NCBI GenBank assembly: GCA_023382875.1
Contig: JAHDXH010000007.1
Coordinates: 1 to 48,009, forward strand
Source of the DNA: Patescibacteria group bacterium
GTDB taxonomy: Bacteria; Patescibacteriota; Microgenomatia; UBA1400; PJMF01
Direction of reading: 5' to 3'
Length of the DNA stretch: 48,009 nucleotides
The notes below the pieces were generated by a model that had not been told where the DNA came from, did not search any database, and saw nothing but the letters and a program-made list of their open reading frames with translations. Every line of letters starts with the position of its first letter. The first letter of the stretch is position 1. Positions 39,791-48,009 of the stretch are shown piece after piece. Position numbers and translations under genes: made by a program.

Positions 39791-40714
39791 TTACTTGATG
39801 GAATTGAGGAGCTGGCTAGCATCCGCCCAACGGCCTTCGGAAATATGTTTTTCTGCTTGAGTAATTTTTTCCAAAGCTGCAACATTTTGAGAGTGAAATT
39901 CTCTTAAACCAGCAATTCTTTCCATAACCATGTCCTCTTTAAGTTCAATTGCTTTGTCCATCATCATATCTTCCAAATCTGGAATCAGTTTTTCCAGGAA
40001 AACTAAAATTTCTTCTTGAACTTCAGGAGCATTGCCCTTGGCCTTTAATGCGTTAAGCTTGGTCATTTCTTCCTCAGTCAAAAGCAAATCCACATCGTGA
40101 CCCAAGAAATCCTCCCAAATGACATCTTGCAGTTCATCTAAGAAAGCTTCTTTTTCTTCTGGTTTACCATCGCTTACACCCAATAAATCAAAAATATTTT
40201 GAGCTTCTAGTGATTGGTTAGCATCAACTGGAGAATTCTTAACACTCACATTTGTAGCAGAAACGCTGACCGGTTCAGCTGGCGTAGCCGCAGGAGCCAC
40301 TGTGGCCGGAGTAGCTGGTTTAGTAGGAGTAACCGGTGTAGCATCGGAAGTCGCTGGCGCAACAAAATTAGTATTTGGCAAAGTAGCATTTAACATATTC
40401 ATATTATTTTGGTCTTCTTTTTGAACTGGTACTTTTGAAGTTGAAGCAATTTCATCGTCAGCCACAAAACCATCAGCGGTTTGAGCAAGAATCAATTTTT
40501 CTGCCGGAGTCATGGTTCTAACACTCATGTCTGGTGCAGTAATTTGATTTGACTTAGGAACAACACTACTAGAATCACTAACAACTGGACTAGCAGACAC
40601 AGGAGCAGGTGGTGGATTAAATCCGGCGGGAACATTCATGTCATTAGCAACCTGTGGCGGTTGATAATCATCGACATGAGTAGGCATCATAACGGGCAGG
40701 TTATTATCTGACAT
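39791..40714 (-). CDS. DUF5663-like protein with a long disordered N-terminus
   Basis: The first 175 residues are low-complexity Pro, Ala, Thr, Val and Ser with no signal peptide. The C-terminal part (about 175-305) is helical and begins NIFDLLGVSDGKPEEKEAFL, resembling the DUF5663 domain found widely in CPR genomes (identification from memory), possibly in two tandem copies. The start at 40714 (MSDNNLPVMM) drops a 12-residue extension and lies shortly after -10-like sequences. It is transcribed away from the O-antigen-ligase-like gene. Function unknown. Confidence 0.65.
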   Translation of the reverse strand: MSDNNLPVMMPTHVDDYQPPQVANDMNVPAGFNPPPAPVSASPVVSDSSSVVPKSNQITAPDMSVRTMTPAEKLILAQTADGFVADDEIASTSKVPVQKEDQNNMNMLNATLPNTNFVAPATSDATPVTPTKPATPATVAPAATPAEPVSVSATNVSVKNSPVDANQSLEAQNIFDLLGVSDGKPEEKEAFLDELQDVIWEDFLGHDVDLLLTEEEMTKLNALKAKGNAPEVQEEILVFLEKLIPDLEDMMMDKAIELKEDMVMERIAGLREFHSQNVAALEKITQAEKHISEGRWADASQLLNSIK

Positions 40715-40765
40715 AGGCAGGCAAAGATAGTTTCCTTCAGTATACAACAAAGAATTTTTTTAAGA

Positions 40766-40771
40766 TATACT
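40766..40771 (+). promoter_or_regulatory. -10 box for the O-antigen-ligase-like gene
   Basis: TATACT stands 11 bases before the ATG at 40783, which is preferred over the TTG at 40780. No Shine-Dalgarno site is seen. A second TATACT on the opposite strand a few tens of bases away may serve the DUF5663-like gene. Confidence 0.45.
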
Positions 40772-40782
40772 GAAGACCATTG

Positions 40783-42954
40783 ATGCAGAAAAAAAACACC
40801 CTAGTTCCCGACTACGCCCACCAAGCAGTAATTTTTCTTTTCCATTTTATGGTTTTGAGTGTGCCGTTTTTTTTCACCTGGGTGAATGAAGAGTTGTTTG
40901 AATTTAACAAAATGTTGTTAGTTTATGGCTCATCTATTTTGATTGGCTTGGCTTGGTCGTGGCGAATGATCATTAACAAAAAAATTATTTTCAAGAAAAC
41001 TTATTTGGATTGGGCTATCTTGGCATTTGTCGTGTCACAAGTTTTGTCCACCATTTTTTCTATCCATCCCAGGACCTCAATTTTTGGTTACTACACTCGC
41101 TTCCATGGTGGTTTACTTTCAACCTTTAGTTATGTGACTTTGTACTATGCTTTGGTCAGTAATTTTAATCGCCAACAATTCAAAAAATTACTAACTTCGA
41201 TTTTTATCGCTGGTTTAGGCGTTGCTTTATACGCAATTCCAGAGCACTTTGGCCACTCTCCCAGCTGTCTTTTGATCACAGGAAAATTTAATGTCGACTG
41301 TTGGGTGCAAAAAGTTCAAGATAGAATTTTTGGTACCTTTGGTCAGCCAAACTGGCTCGCAGCTTATGCTGTCTTATTATTACCAATCGGAGTCTCACTT
41401 TTTATTAACCGTCAACTAACCCAAATCAAAGATAATGTTACTAAAAATCTTGGCCTTTTAGCTGGCATCACCAGCATTGCCTTGCTACTTGTAGTAATTT
41501 TCACTCAATCTAGATCTGGATTCTTAGGCCTTGGCATTGCTTTTGCTGGTTATTTGATTGGTTTAGCAATTTTATTTTTCAAAGATTTTCGTTCCCAAAA
41601 AGTTACTTTTCCCAGCAAAAACTTGATCATTATTGGTGCAGTTTTTTTGGGCTTAGCTGCTTACTACGGAACACCCTATACTCCATCGGTAAAATCCCTA
41701 CTCACCCACCAAATTTCTCAGCCCACTGAAAACTCAGAACAACCCACAGCTAATAGACTTGATCTAGGCGGCACAGATTCTGGAGAAATTAGAAAAATTG
41801 TTTGGACAGGTGCCTTCAGAGTTTGGCAACGCTACCCAATTTTTGGCTCAGGCGTAGAAACATTTGCTTATAGTTACTACAAAGATCGTCCAATGGAGCA
41901 CAATCTCGTTTCTGAGTGGGACTTCTTATACAACAAAGCTCATAATGAATTACTCAACTTCTTGGCCACCACCGGGATAGTGGGATTGACTGCCTACTTG
42001 TCATTATTTATTGTTTTCGCGATCAAAGTTTTAGGCTTAATTTTCAAAAAAGACGAAAAAGCCAAATATTTAGAAGACAAGATTCTTGCCATAGGCATGA
42101 GCGCCGGATTGGTTGCCTTATTCATTTCCAACACTCTTGGTTTTTCCACCGTCATGGTTTCAACCCTAATGTTTTTATTCTTTGCTGCTCTAGAAATTAT
42201 TAGCAACCACGAGCCAATTTTGCCCGCAAAAATCGAATTAAAACTTTCGATATCAGAATACGCATCCTGCTTTGTCACGGGTCTAATCGCATTTGTTTTG
42301 ACTTTACAAGTCATTAATATTTGGCGCGCCGACTACTTATTCACACAAGGATCGCGTTTGGTTGATTCGGGCGAACTAAGCAAAGGTGGTCCTTTCCTTC
42401 AGCAAGCTATTAAGCTTAGACCTGATGAAGACCTTTTTTACGATAAATTTGCCATCACCCTAACCCAAGCTGCCTTTTTATTCGCCGAACAAAAAAAGCT
42501 TCCCGAGGCTCAAAGCGCCGCTCAATCAGCCATTATTATGAGCAATATGGCGATCAAACTAAATCCAGTGCATTTGAATCTTTATAAAACTAGAGTTCGC
42601 CTACTCTCTTCTTTAGGCACACTTGACCCAGAACTACTGCAAGAAGCTCAAGCCAATTCTTTGACTGCGATGAAACTTGCGCCAACAGATCCAAAATTAG
42701 TCTTCAACTTGGGACTAATTACCCAAGCTTTAGGTGATGAAGAAGGCGCTGTCCAGAATTTCGTTAAAGCTATTGAAATGAAAGATGACTATGTTCAGGT
42801 TAGAAAATACCTTGCTGATTACTACGTCAGCAAAGACCAAACTGGACCAGCTATCGAACAGCTTAAAAAAGTTTTAGCCTATTTCCCAGAAGATCAGGAT
42901 GTCGCCGGAAAAATCGCGACCCTTGAAGCAAAGCTCAAACCTTCACTACAATAG
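40783..42954 (+). CDS. O-antigen ligase/Wzy-like polytopic membrane protein with C-terminal TPRs
   Basis: About 723 residues. The first 500 contain around 12 hydrophobic segments. The Wzy/WaaL-type region includes FGTFGQPNWLAAYAVLLLP, FTQSRSGFLGLG and, in a large outer loop, GSGVETFAYSYYKDRP and YNKAHNELLNFLATTGIVGL, all typical of the O-antigen ligase superfamily. The C-terminal 170 residues (about 545-715) form TPR-like helical pairs (LVFNLGLITQALGDEEGAVQ). It would ligate or polymerise a lipid-linked glycan, or glycosylate surface proteins, outside the membrane. It is the first gene of a plus-strand run with the 914-residue gene 5 bases downstream. Confidence 0.85.
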   Translation: MQKKNTLVPDYAHQAVIFLFHFMVLSVPFFFTWVNEELFEFNKMLLVYGSSILIGLAWSWRMIINKKIIFKKTYLDWAILAFVVSQVLSTIFSIHPRTSIFGYYTRFHGGLLSTFSYVTLYYALVSNFNRQQFKKLLTSIFIAGLGVALYAIPEHFGHSPSCLLITGKFNVDCWVQKVQDRIFGTFGQPNWLAAYAVLLLPIGVSLFINRQLTQIKDNVTKNLGLLAGITSIALLLVVIFTQSRSGFLGLGIAFAGYLIGLAILFFKDFRSQKVTFPSKNLIIIGAVFLGLAAYYGTPYTPSVKSLLTHQISQPTENSEQPTANRLDLGGTDSGEIRKIVWTGAFRVWQRYPIFGSGVETFAYSYYKDRPMEHNLVSEWDFLYNKAHNELLNFLATTGIVGLTAYLSLFIVFAIKVLGLIFKKDEKAKYLEDKILAIGMSAGLVALFISNTLGFSTVMVSTLMFLFFAALEIISNHEPILPAKIELKLSISEYASCFVTGLIAFVLTLQVINIWRADYLFTQGSRLVDSGELSKGGPFLQQAIKLRPDEDLFYDKFAITLTQAAFLFAEQKKLPEAQSAAQSAIIMSNMAIKLNPVHLNLYKTRVRLLSSLGTLDPELLQEAQANSLTAMKLAPTDPKLVFNLGLITQALGDEEGAVQNFVKAIEMKDDYVQVRKYLADYYVSKDQTGPAIEQLKKVLAYFPEDQDVAGKIATLEAKLKPSLQ

Positions 42955-42959
42955 TCTTC

Positions 42960-45704
42960 ATGGTAGAACAAAGAGACCAACCCCTGCCGACCGAACCACA
43001 ACCACAAACAGTGGATCAATATGGTCTCGAGAAAAAAATCATCCAAAGAAGAGATAATGACCTTGGTCATGACGAAAATGTTGCCCTAACCAATGGCCAC
43101 TATGAAATCATTAAACAAACTGGAATTGAACTTGATAGGGGTGAAGAGTGGGAGCACACCACCAGACTAGAAATTTTAAAAGGCCATGTTGATAGTGCTT
43201 TTATAGGTAATTTGAGTGGTGATTTTTGGGATCCACCCATTCCAGAAGTTAGAGAAGAACTGACAGCAGAATTCCCTCCTAATACTCCTTTCCAAGTCTT
43301 GGAAGAAAACCATTACAGAACAGTGAAAGTCATCGGTGAAATTTTTGAGCAACGCTTCTCCACCATTCGTCTTCATCTAGTTGAACAACTCACTCAAACA
43401 CTTCCCAACAAAAATTCTCATCTTGGTTTGAAAGCTCTTGTTTTTGAAGCCAATGATGATTTTTTTATAAAAGTGGAAGAGTATTTGAAAGCTCAAAGTG
43501 GAGTCAACTACCCAACAGAAGAACAATCTGGACAAATTGCTGAGCACTGGACTGAATTTCAAAAACAAGAAAGACTTTACAAAAGAAAACAAAAAAAGCT
43601 CACCAGCCATTTCTCTCAAGTCATTACCAATGCCTCAAAAGAAACTATTAATCAAATTCACAAAGATTTTTTAGCGGGACTTCAAGATGCAATTAATGAA
43701 TTTGCCGATCAAGAAGGACAAATATCTGGACCAATCGTCGCAATTTTAAAAGAATTCCGCAAACAAGCTGAGGTTGCACCTGGCGAAGAAATTCTCAAAG
43801 CTGTTAGAAAAATGTATTTGTTAACAACGTTTGATAAGGACAACGCCGGAGCTGTATTTTTAACCAGCTTCACGCTAAGCAGAGCTTTAGTTTTGGGAGT
43901 TATCAAAAACTATTGGGAAAGTAGTGGCAACAGCATTATTGAGTTTCAAAACAAACTTAAAACTTGGTGGGTATCACATGTCAATCGACCTAAAGTTTTA
44001 GAAAATGGCAAAGTTCATCAGGAAATTATTAGTCCGATGCTCAATAGCGAACGTGGATCGTATTTCACTATGTTCTCACTAGAAGATGAGAAACTAGAAA
44101 ATTTAAGACGGGCTGATCAAATTGATGCCATTGGCATTTTAGCTAGACAGCAGCTCCTTTCAACCTTAGTTGACCAAGAACGCAACCAAGGCTTAGATAT
44201 TTTGGATGGTTGGACTCATACCGATATGCCCCATCAATCAGAATATGCCATTGTTGTTCAATTTGGCGATGTATTTAAAAAATTTATTTTCAAAAATCAG
44301 CAACTACAAAACATTGAGGATTTTTTAAGCGAATTTAACCAGCAGTTTGATTCGTCAGAAAATTGGTACAACTACCAAGTCACACCAAAACATATTGGAC
44401 GGGCTATGAGTGGCAAACACTCAATTCAGGAAGCCGAAAAAACAAAATTTGATCCAACCGACCCTACTTCTGCAGACACTAGTGTAGTGCTATTGGCTGA
44501 AGATGATACCGTCATGGCAGAAGATGTTATCCAAAGAGGTGCCAAATCATGGACTCATGGAGCAGCGATTAAATTTTCCTTGACACTATTCGTTGATAAA
44601 AATGGTCAATTAACTGGCAGGGGTGCACAAAAAGGTGCTCATGCTTGGACAGATGGTCGTGTTTCAACTATTAAATTAGAAAACACCTTAGTCGAAGCTT
44701 CAACACTTTTAACGATTAATGCTGCAACCAATAAAAATAACAGAACCATTGACACTTCAATCCTTACAAATGGCAGTGAATTTATTTATGAGGAGCAAGA
44801 AGCCCCACTACAAATTGCCCAATTTGAAAGAAAAAAATACCAAGAAAGAATACAAAAATTATTCGAGTTTTTCAAAAACCTACAGCCACCAGAAGCAAGA
44901 TTTACTTTGGATATTAATGGCATAATTTCTGGTGCTGTCATGGTCGCACTCAACGATATTTGGAAGGTTTCAAAAAAGGGCGGCCATATTAATAACATCC
45001 AATTTTTAGAAAGAGCTAAGTTTGTCAGATCGGGAGTCCAAATTGGTGATTCTTTGACCCCTGTCCCTTTGCAGTTTAACGACAAGATGCAAGAGCAAAT
45101 GAGAAAGCTTTCGGCCATGTTTGAAGCTCGCCAAAATGGAAGTGATACAGGAGAAAACGAAAAATTATCATCAGCTCAAGTTAAAAAAATGCTGCAACGA
45201 CTTGTATTATCTTTTGCTCTCTTTGACGAAGAAAGAAGAACTGTTCGCGATGGTAAACCAGGAATTATTGCCGTCATGGCAGAAATGGTGGGCAAGCTGA
45301 GAAAACCACTCACCTTTATTTCAGGAATCACCTCCAAAGAATTGACAGATATGGCGATCAATACAGTGCTCATTTCATCTCTTGTGCCATCAAGACCGCG
45401 CCCCCTTAGCTCAGACACCGATATCAACATTGAGTCTTTTTCCACTGCTATGGATGAAGTATATAAAAACTTTGGCTTTGTGATTGCGACTTCTAGTTTT
45501 GGCCAAGGAGAAAATGAAAAAATCAGTATTGTGGTTAGACAAATGAATGAAACCATTGCACCTGTTTTGGAAAAATATTCTCAAGTTTTGGGAGAACCCG
45601 TAACTCTTCAAAGCATGGTTGAGAAAAATATGGATAGAATTTTGATGATCCTCGAAGCATTTAAAGATGAATATGAAAAAGAAAGCGAGCAAAAAAATGG
45701 CTGA
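42960..45704 (+). CDS. large soluble protein of unknown function, 914 aa
   Basis: Not recognised. It is hydrophilic throughout, with no signal peptide, membrane helix or obvious nucleotide-binding motif. The N-terminus is proline- and glutamine-rich and disordered; much of the rest is long helices. A middle stretch (about 390-620) has more strand-like segments (SEYAIVVQFGDVFKKFIFKN, ADTSVVLLAEDDTVM). It begins 5 bases after the ligase-like gene and overlaps the methyltransferase-like gene by 38 bases (or 8 if that gene uses its later ATG), so the three look co-expressed. It may be a lineage-specific partner of them. Confidence 0.75.
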   Translation: MVEQRDQPLPTEPQPQTVDQYGLEKKIIQRRDNDLGHDENVALTNGHYEIIKQTGIELDRGEEWEHTTRLEILKGHVDSAFIGNLSGDFWDPPIPEVREELTAEFPPNTPFQVLEENHYRTVKVIGEIFEQRFSTIRLHLVEQLTQTLPNKNSHLGLKALVFEANDDFFIKVEEYLKAQSGVNYPTEEQSGQIAEHWTEFQKQERLYKRKQKKLTSHFSQVITNASKETINQIHKDFLAGLQDAINEFADQEGQISGPIVAILKEFRKQAEVAPGEEILKAVRKMYLLTTFDKDNAGAVFLTSFTLSRALVLGVIKNYWESSGNSIIEFQNKLKTWWVSHVNRPKVLENGKVHQEIISPMLNSERGSYFTMFSLEDEKLENLRRADQIDAIGILARQQLLSTLVDQERNQGLDILDGWTHTDMPHQSEYAIVVQFGDVFKKFIFKNQQLQNIEDFLSEFNQQFDSSENWYNYQVTPKHIGRAMSGKHSIQEAEKTKFDPTDPTSADTSVVLLAEDDTVMAEDVIQRGAKSWTHGAAIKFSLTLFVDKNGQLTGRGAQKGAHAWTDGRVSTIKLENTLVEASTLLTINAATNKNNRTIDTSILTNGSEFIYEEQEAPLQIAQFERKKYQERIQKLFEFFKNLQPPEARFTLDINGIISGAVMVALNDIWKVSKKGGHINNIQFLERAKFVRSGVQIGDSLTPVPLQFNDKMQEQMRKLSAMFEARQNGSDTGENEKLSSAQVKKMLQRLVLSFALFDEERRTVRDGKPGIIAVMAEMVGKLRKPLTFISGITSKELTDMAINTVLISSLVPSRPRPLSSDTDINIESFSTAMDEVYKNFGFVIATSSFGQGENEKISIVVRQMNETIAPVLEKYSQVLGEPVTLQSMVEKNMDRILMILEAFKDEYEKESEQKNG

Positions 45705-47343
45705 GGTTCTTAAAAAAATACCAATCGTTGACAGCTTATCCTCTAGACAGATGGACATCATTAATTCATATCGTCATAGAATTATTGATTTCGACCCAGA
45801 ACATGGACACCAACTTTTTGAATCTGGCTTTACTTTCGCCAACGAGAATCTACCAGATCATGGTCAAATTAGAGTAACTCAGAGTGAACTAGAAGAAATA
45901 AAGTCAGCCGAGCCAATTTCTACACAGTTTCAAGGGCAACCAGATTTAACTGTTGCTGAACTATCTCAAGCCGCTGCTGAGCTTCTCAATAGTGCTGCTT
46001 GGAAAAAACTCTATGAAGATTCGATTCTTTCAACCGAAGGAACAGTTGTACTAACCAATGAGTTGGAACAATCCTACAAAACTTATGAAAAACTCGCTCA
46101 AAAACATAGCGTCCATATTCCACTTTTTGATGAGAATATTCGCCAAGTGGTTACCACTATCTTCACCCGCTTGCCAAAATATGATGCTCAATCTGTGTAC
46201 AGCATATTATCTGCTGGACGGGCATATGGACTCTTTCACCGTTTCTGCACACAATCTTTCCCCACTAATTTTGAACCAGTTTTAACCAAACAATCCCAAA
46301 ACAAATCTTTTGTTGACTCAATCATGTCGACCTTTCTGCCATTAAGAATTAAAAAACTTAAAGCACAATTAATTAAAATAGCGCCCGATCGCTTAAGCTC
46401 AGAGGTTAAGTGGCGAGCTATTGATAAAGAGACTAGGATTAATTTGGCCAACGAAATGTTCGTTCATGTCCGTCGTTACTTAGCAAAACATCCAAATGAA
46501 AAAGTAGTTATTATTGAGCCCGGTGGTGGTAACGCAGAATTAAGTGCTATCTTAGCTGAACAAATTTCTAGTAGTCCCACTACTGCCGGAAAAGTCACTG
46601 TTTTAGTCAGAGAATACAGTGCAGAAATGGCCGAAGAAGGTCGGGATAAAATTAAAACCTTAGAAGAGCAAAGTCCTGGTTTAGATTTGGATATAGAATT
46701 TTTAATTGGTTCGGCCGAAACACCACTCGCTACTCAACTAAGTGAAATTAAACAAGCCATTGCTAATAACGATGAGGCAGCACTGATTAAAAAAGGATTA
46801 AATCTAGAAAAAGCTACTCAATTATTGAAAAAATTAGAAGGTCGAAAAGTCATTGGTGGTATTTCTACTTATACTGCAGGCGCCATGAGCACTGAAGACG
46901 GCCTTGATACGGTTACCACCAGAATTTTTAATAATTTAGTTGATGAAGTCGATGCCAAAGATGGTCGAGTCATCATCAACGACTTTGCCGCTGCCCCACC
47001 CCAGGAGTTGGTCACAGATCCGTTGTTCTCACATATAGACAAGCAACAAGCTGAATTTTTAAGAGAAGCTAGCAAATCATTTGAAGAAGCTGGCTTATCC
47101 CATGGCCTCGCGACCGTTTATGGTTTGTGGGGCGAAGGCGTTGGCCATGACACCAGACAAATCTGGCAAACATATCTTCGACTACTCAAAGAACGTCCTC
47201 CTGGATTAAGCGTCGAAGCCAATCTTCGACCATTTTCTCTCTTCCCACTGCCGTTCAGCAGTCGCTACCTGAATATTCCCGGATTTATCGAAACAACCAT
47301 TCGTTGTCGGGGCCGAGCCAAGAATAGCCAAATCAAGGTATAA
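45667..47343 (+). CDS. SAM-dependent methyltransferase-like protein, 558 aa
   Basis: The first 230 residues are helical and unrecognised. From about 275 a class I methyltransferase layout appears: motif I VVIIEPGGGNAELSAIL, an acidic ribose-binding end of strand 2 replaced by VREYSAEMAEEGRDK, motif II-like GSAETPL, and a late strand GRVIINDFAAAPP matching motif IV/V. It is therefore probably SAM-binding, but the substrate is unknown. Alternative starts are the ATGs at 45673 and 45697 (MAEVLKKIP); ribosome sites do not decide between them. It overlaps the 914-residue gene. Its stop codon lies inside the TATAAT that precedes def. Confidence 0.65.
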   Translation: MNMKKKASKKMAEVLKKIPIVDSLSSRQMDIINSYRHRIIDFDPEHGHQLFESGFTFANENLPDHGQIRVTQSELEEIKSAEPISTQFQGQPDLTVAELSQAAAELLNSAAWKKLYEDSILSTEGTVVLTNELEQSYKTYEKLAQKHSVHIPLFDENIRQVVTTIFTRLPKYDAQSVYSILSAGRAYGLFHRFCTQSFPTNFEPVLTKQSQNKSFVDSIMSTFLPLRIKKLKAQLIKIAPDRLSSEVKWRAIDKETRINLANEMFVHVRRYLAKHPNEKVVIIEPGGGNAELSAILAEQISSSPTTAGKVTVLVREYSAEMAEEGRDKIKTLEEQSPGLDLDIEFLIGSAETPLATQLSEIKQAIANNDEAALIKKGLNLEKATQLLKKLEGRKVIGGISTYTAGAMSTEDGLDTVTTRIFNNLVDEVDAKDGRVIINDFAAAPPQELVTDPLFSHIDKQQAEFLREASKSFEEAGLSHGLATVYGLWGEGVGHDTRQIWQTYLRLLKERPPGLSVEANLRPFSLFPLPFSSRYLNIPGFIETTIRCRGRAKNSQIKV

Positions 47344-47344
47344 T
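47339..47344 (+). promoter_or_regulatory. -10 box for def-fmt, overlapping the upstream stop codon
   Basis: TATAAT (47339-47344) contains the TAA stop of the methyltransferase-like gene and lies 7 bases before the def ATG, predicting a leaderless def-fmt transcript. Confidence 0.55.
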
Positions 47345-47351
47345 AGCCTAG

Positions 47352-47936
47352 ATGAAAATTATTTCTGCACCCCACCCCAGTTTAAGAACCGTGGCTAGCG
47401 AAGTCAAAACTGTAGATAAAAAACTAACTCAATTTATTAAAGATTTAGAGTTGACTTTGAAAAATAAAGAAAATCCCAAAGGGGTTGGTTTGGCTGCGCC
47501 ACAAGTCGACAAGCGTTTGAGAGTTTTTGCAACTCAATTTTCCAACAACGATAACTTTGAAGATAGCAGTACACTAAAAATTGATTACTATATCAATCCA
47601 AATATCACAAAGCATTCCGGAAAGCAAACCTTTGGTGAAGACAAAAAAAATCCACAATTAGAGGGCTGCTTATCAATTCCTAAGATTTATGGCCCCGTAC
47701 CTCGCTGGGAGTGGATTGAGCTAAATTATTTTGTCATTGAAAACGGCGAACTCAAAGAAAAAACTCAGCGCTTCAACCAATTCGAGGCCAGAGTCATTCA
47801 ACATGAAACAGATCACTTGAATGGTATTTTATTTACTGACTATCTTCTCGAGTATGACTTGCCAGTTTATTTTGAAAACTCAAAAACTGGTGAATTAGAA
47901 GAAAAAATTGATAAAAGTTTGTTGGAAAACTTATAA
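47352..47936 (+). CDS. def: peptide deformylase
   Basis: Removes the N-formyl group from new proteins. All three metal-site motifs are present in the 194 residues: GVGLAAPQVD (motif 1), EGCLSIP (motif 2, metal-binding Cys) and QHETDHLNG (motif 3, HExxH). Insertions between the motifs (for example around YYINPNITKHSGKQ) and the long C-terminus make it slightly larger than E. coli Def. It is followed by fmt with a 1-base overlap (TAATG), the classical def-fmt pair. Confidence 0.95.
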   Translation: MKIISAPHPSLRTVASEVKTVDKKLTQFIKDLELTLKNKENPKGVGLAAPQVDKRLRVFATQFSNNDNFEDSSTLKIDYYINPNITKHSGKQTFGEDKKNPQLEGCLSIPKIYGPVPRWEWIELNYFVIENGELKEKTQRFNQFEARVIQHETDHLNGILFTDYLLEYDLPVYFENSKTGELEEKIDKSLLENL

Positions 47937-48009
47937 TGCCAATTTCGATCATTTTCTTTGGCTCATTTGGTGAATACTCAGCTCTGGTTTTAGAAAAATT
48001 AATTGCTGC
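47936..48009 (+). CDS. fmt: methionyl-tRNA formyltransferase, N-terminal fragment (runs off window end)
   Basis: Too short for the ORF track. The ATG at 47936 shares its first base with the def stop codon. The 24 visible residues, MPISIIFFGSFGEYSALVLE and on, match the first strand and loop of the formyltransferase fold (FFGxxxFA...VLE.L). The gene order def-fmt supports Fmt, which formylates initiator Met-tRNA. The rest lies outside the window. Confidence 0.75.
   Translation, partial: MPISIIFFGSFGEYSALVLEKLIA

Noticed and set aside
1-48009. Recoding of TGA, as in Gracilibacteria or Absconditabacteria
   Set aside because: TGA ends topA and the 914-residue gene at sensible places, and conserved genes read full length without in-frame TGA.
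1-48009. CRISPR array, insertion sequence or prophage
   Set aside because: No spaced direct repeats, transposase, integrase or phage structural cluster was seen. The S74 fibre stands alone among cellular genes.

Overview
The window looks like a chromosomal piece of a Candidate Phyla Radiation (Patescibacteria) bacterium, probably in or near the Microgenomates. This is inferred from gene content and style: AT-rich coding sequence (about one third GC in hand-counted 60-base samples), very compact spacing, many short surface proteins made of an N-terminal membrane anchor plus unknown extracellular domains, a KamA-family radical SAM protein and a DUF5663-like protein. TGA acts as a stop (for example at the end of topA), so the code looks standard. 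There is no rRNA, CRISPR array, insertion sequence or recognisable prophage.

Bases 1-5501 hold a nearly complete thymidylate module. On the minus strand are tmk, tdk, a MazG-like pyrophosphohydrolase and dut; on the plus strand are dcd and a double-length thyX. Together they turn dCTP into dUTP, dUMP, dTMP and dTDP, with thymidine salvage on the side. A tandem pair of NrdR-box-like palindromes sits on the promoter in front of the mazG-like/tdk/tmk operon. Bases 5515-13520 hold housekeeping genes: nadE, nadD, topA, dprA, a small tyrosine-phosphatase-like protein, a two-gene ABC-2 exporter and greA. Between topA and dprA, which are classical neighbours, lies a GC-rich small membrane-protein gene with its own consensus promoter, strong ribosome binding site and terminator.

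Bases 13536-23100 are accessory: an ADP-ribosyltransferase-like protein, trhO, a GNAT acetyltransferase, an unknown protein, a second GC-rich cassette of two membrane proteins, tRNA-Ser(CGA) with an 18-base copy of its 3' end 201 bases away, a large TPR protein with a transglutaminase-like Cys-His-Asp pattern, tRNA-Arg(GCG), and two adjacent anchored surface proteins, one ending in a dockerin-type calcium loop and the next carrying a cohesin-like domain. tRNA-Ser(TGA) follows.

Bases 23139-34958 contain a HAD hydrolase, a 0.9-kilo-residue surface fibre with an S74 autoprocessing chaperone domain, an anchored alpha/beta hydrolase, an adenosine-kinase-like PfkB enzyme with S-adenosylhomocysteine hydrolase, a threonine-to-glycine pair (SDR-type threonine dehydrogenase and Kbl), galU and the KamA-like protein. 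Bases 34955-39749 are an envelope block: a glycosyltransferase and a divergent-mreB, mreC, mreD, PBP2 elongation operon with overlapping genes. Bases 39791-48009 hold a DUF5663-like protein, an O-antigen-ligase/TPR membrane protein, a 914-residue unknown protein overlapping a methyltransferase-like protein, then def and the start of fmt.

A recurring feature is that many first-of-operon genes have a -10 box only 6-13 bases before the ATG and no Shine-Dalgarno sequence, which predicts leaderless or near-leaderless mRNAs. The GC-rich cassettes and operon-internal genes instead use clear Shine-Dalgarno sites. All gene calls come from reading the sequence and from memory of protein families; no searches were run.
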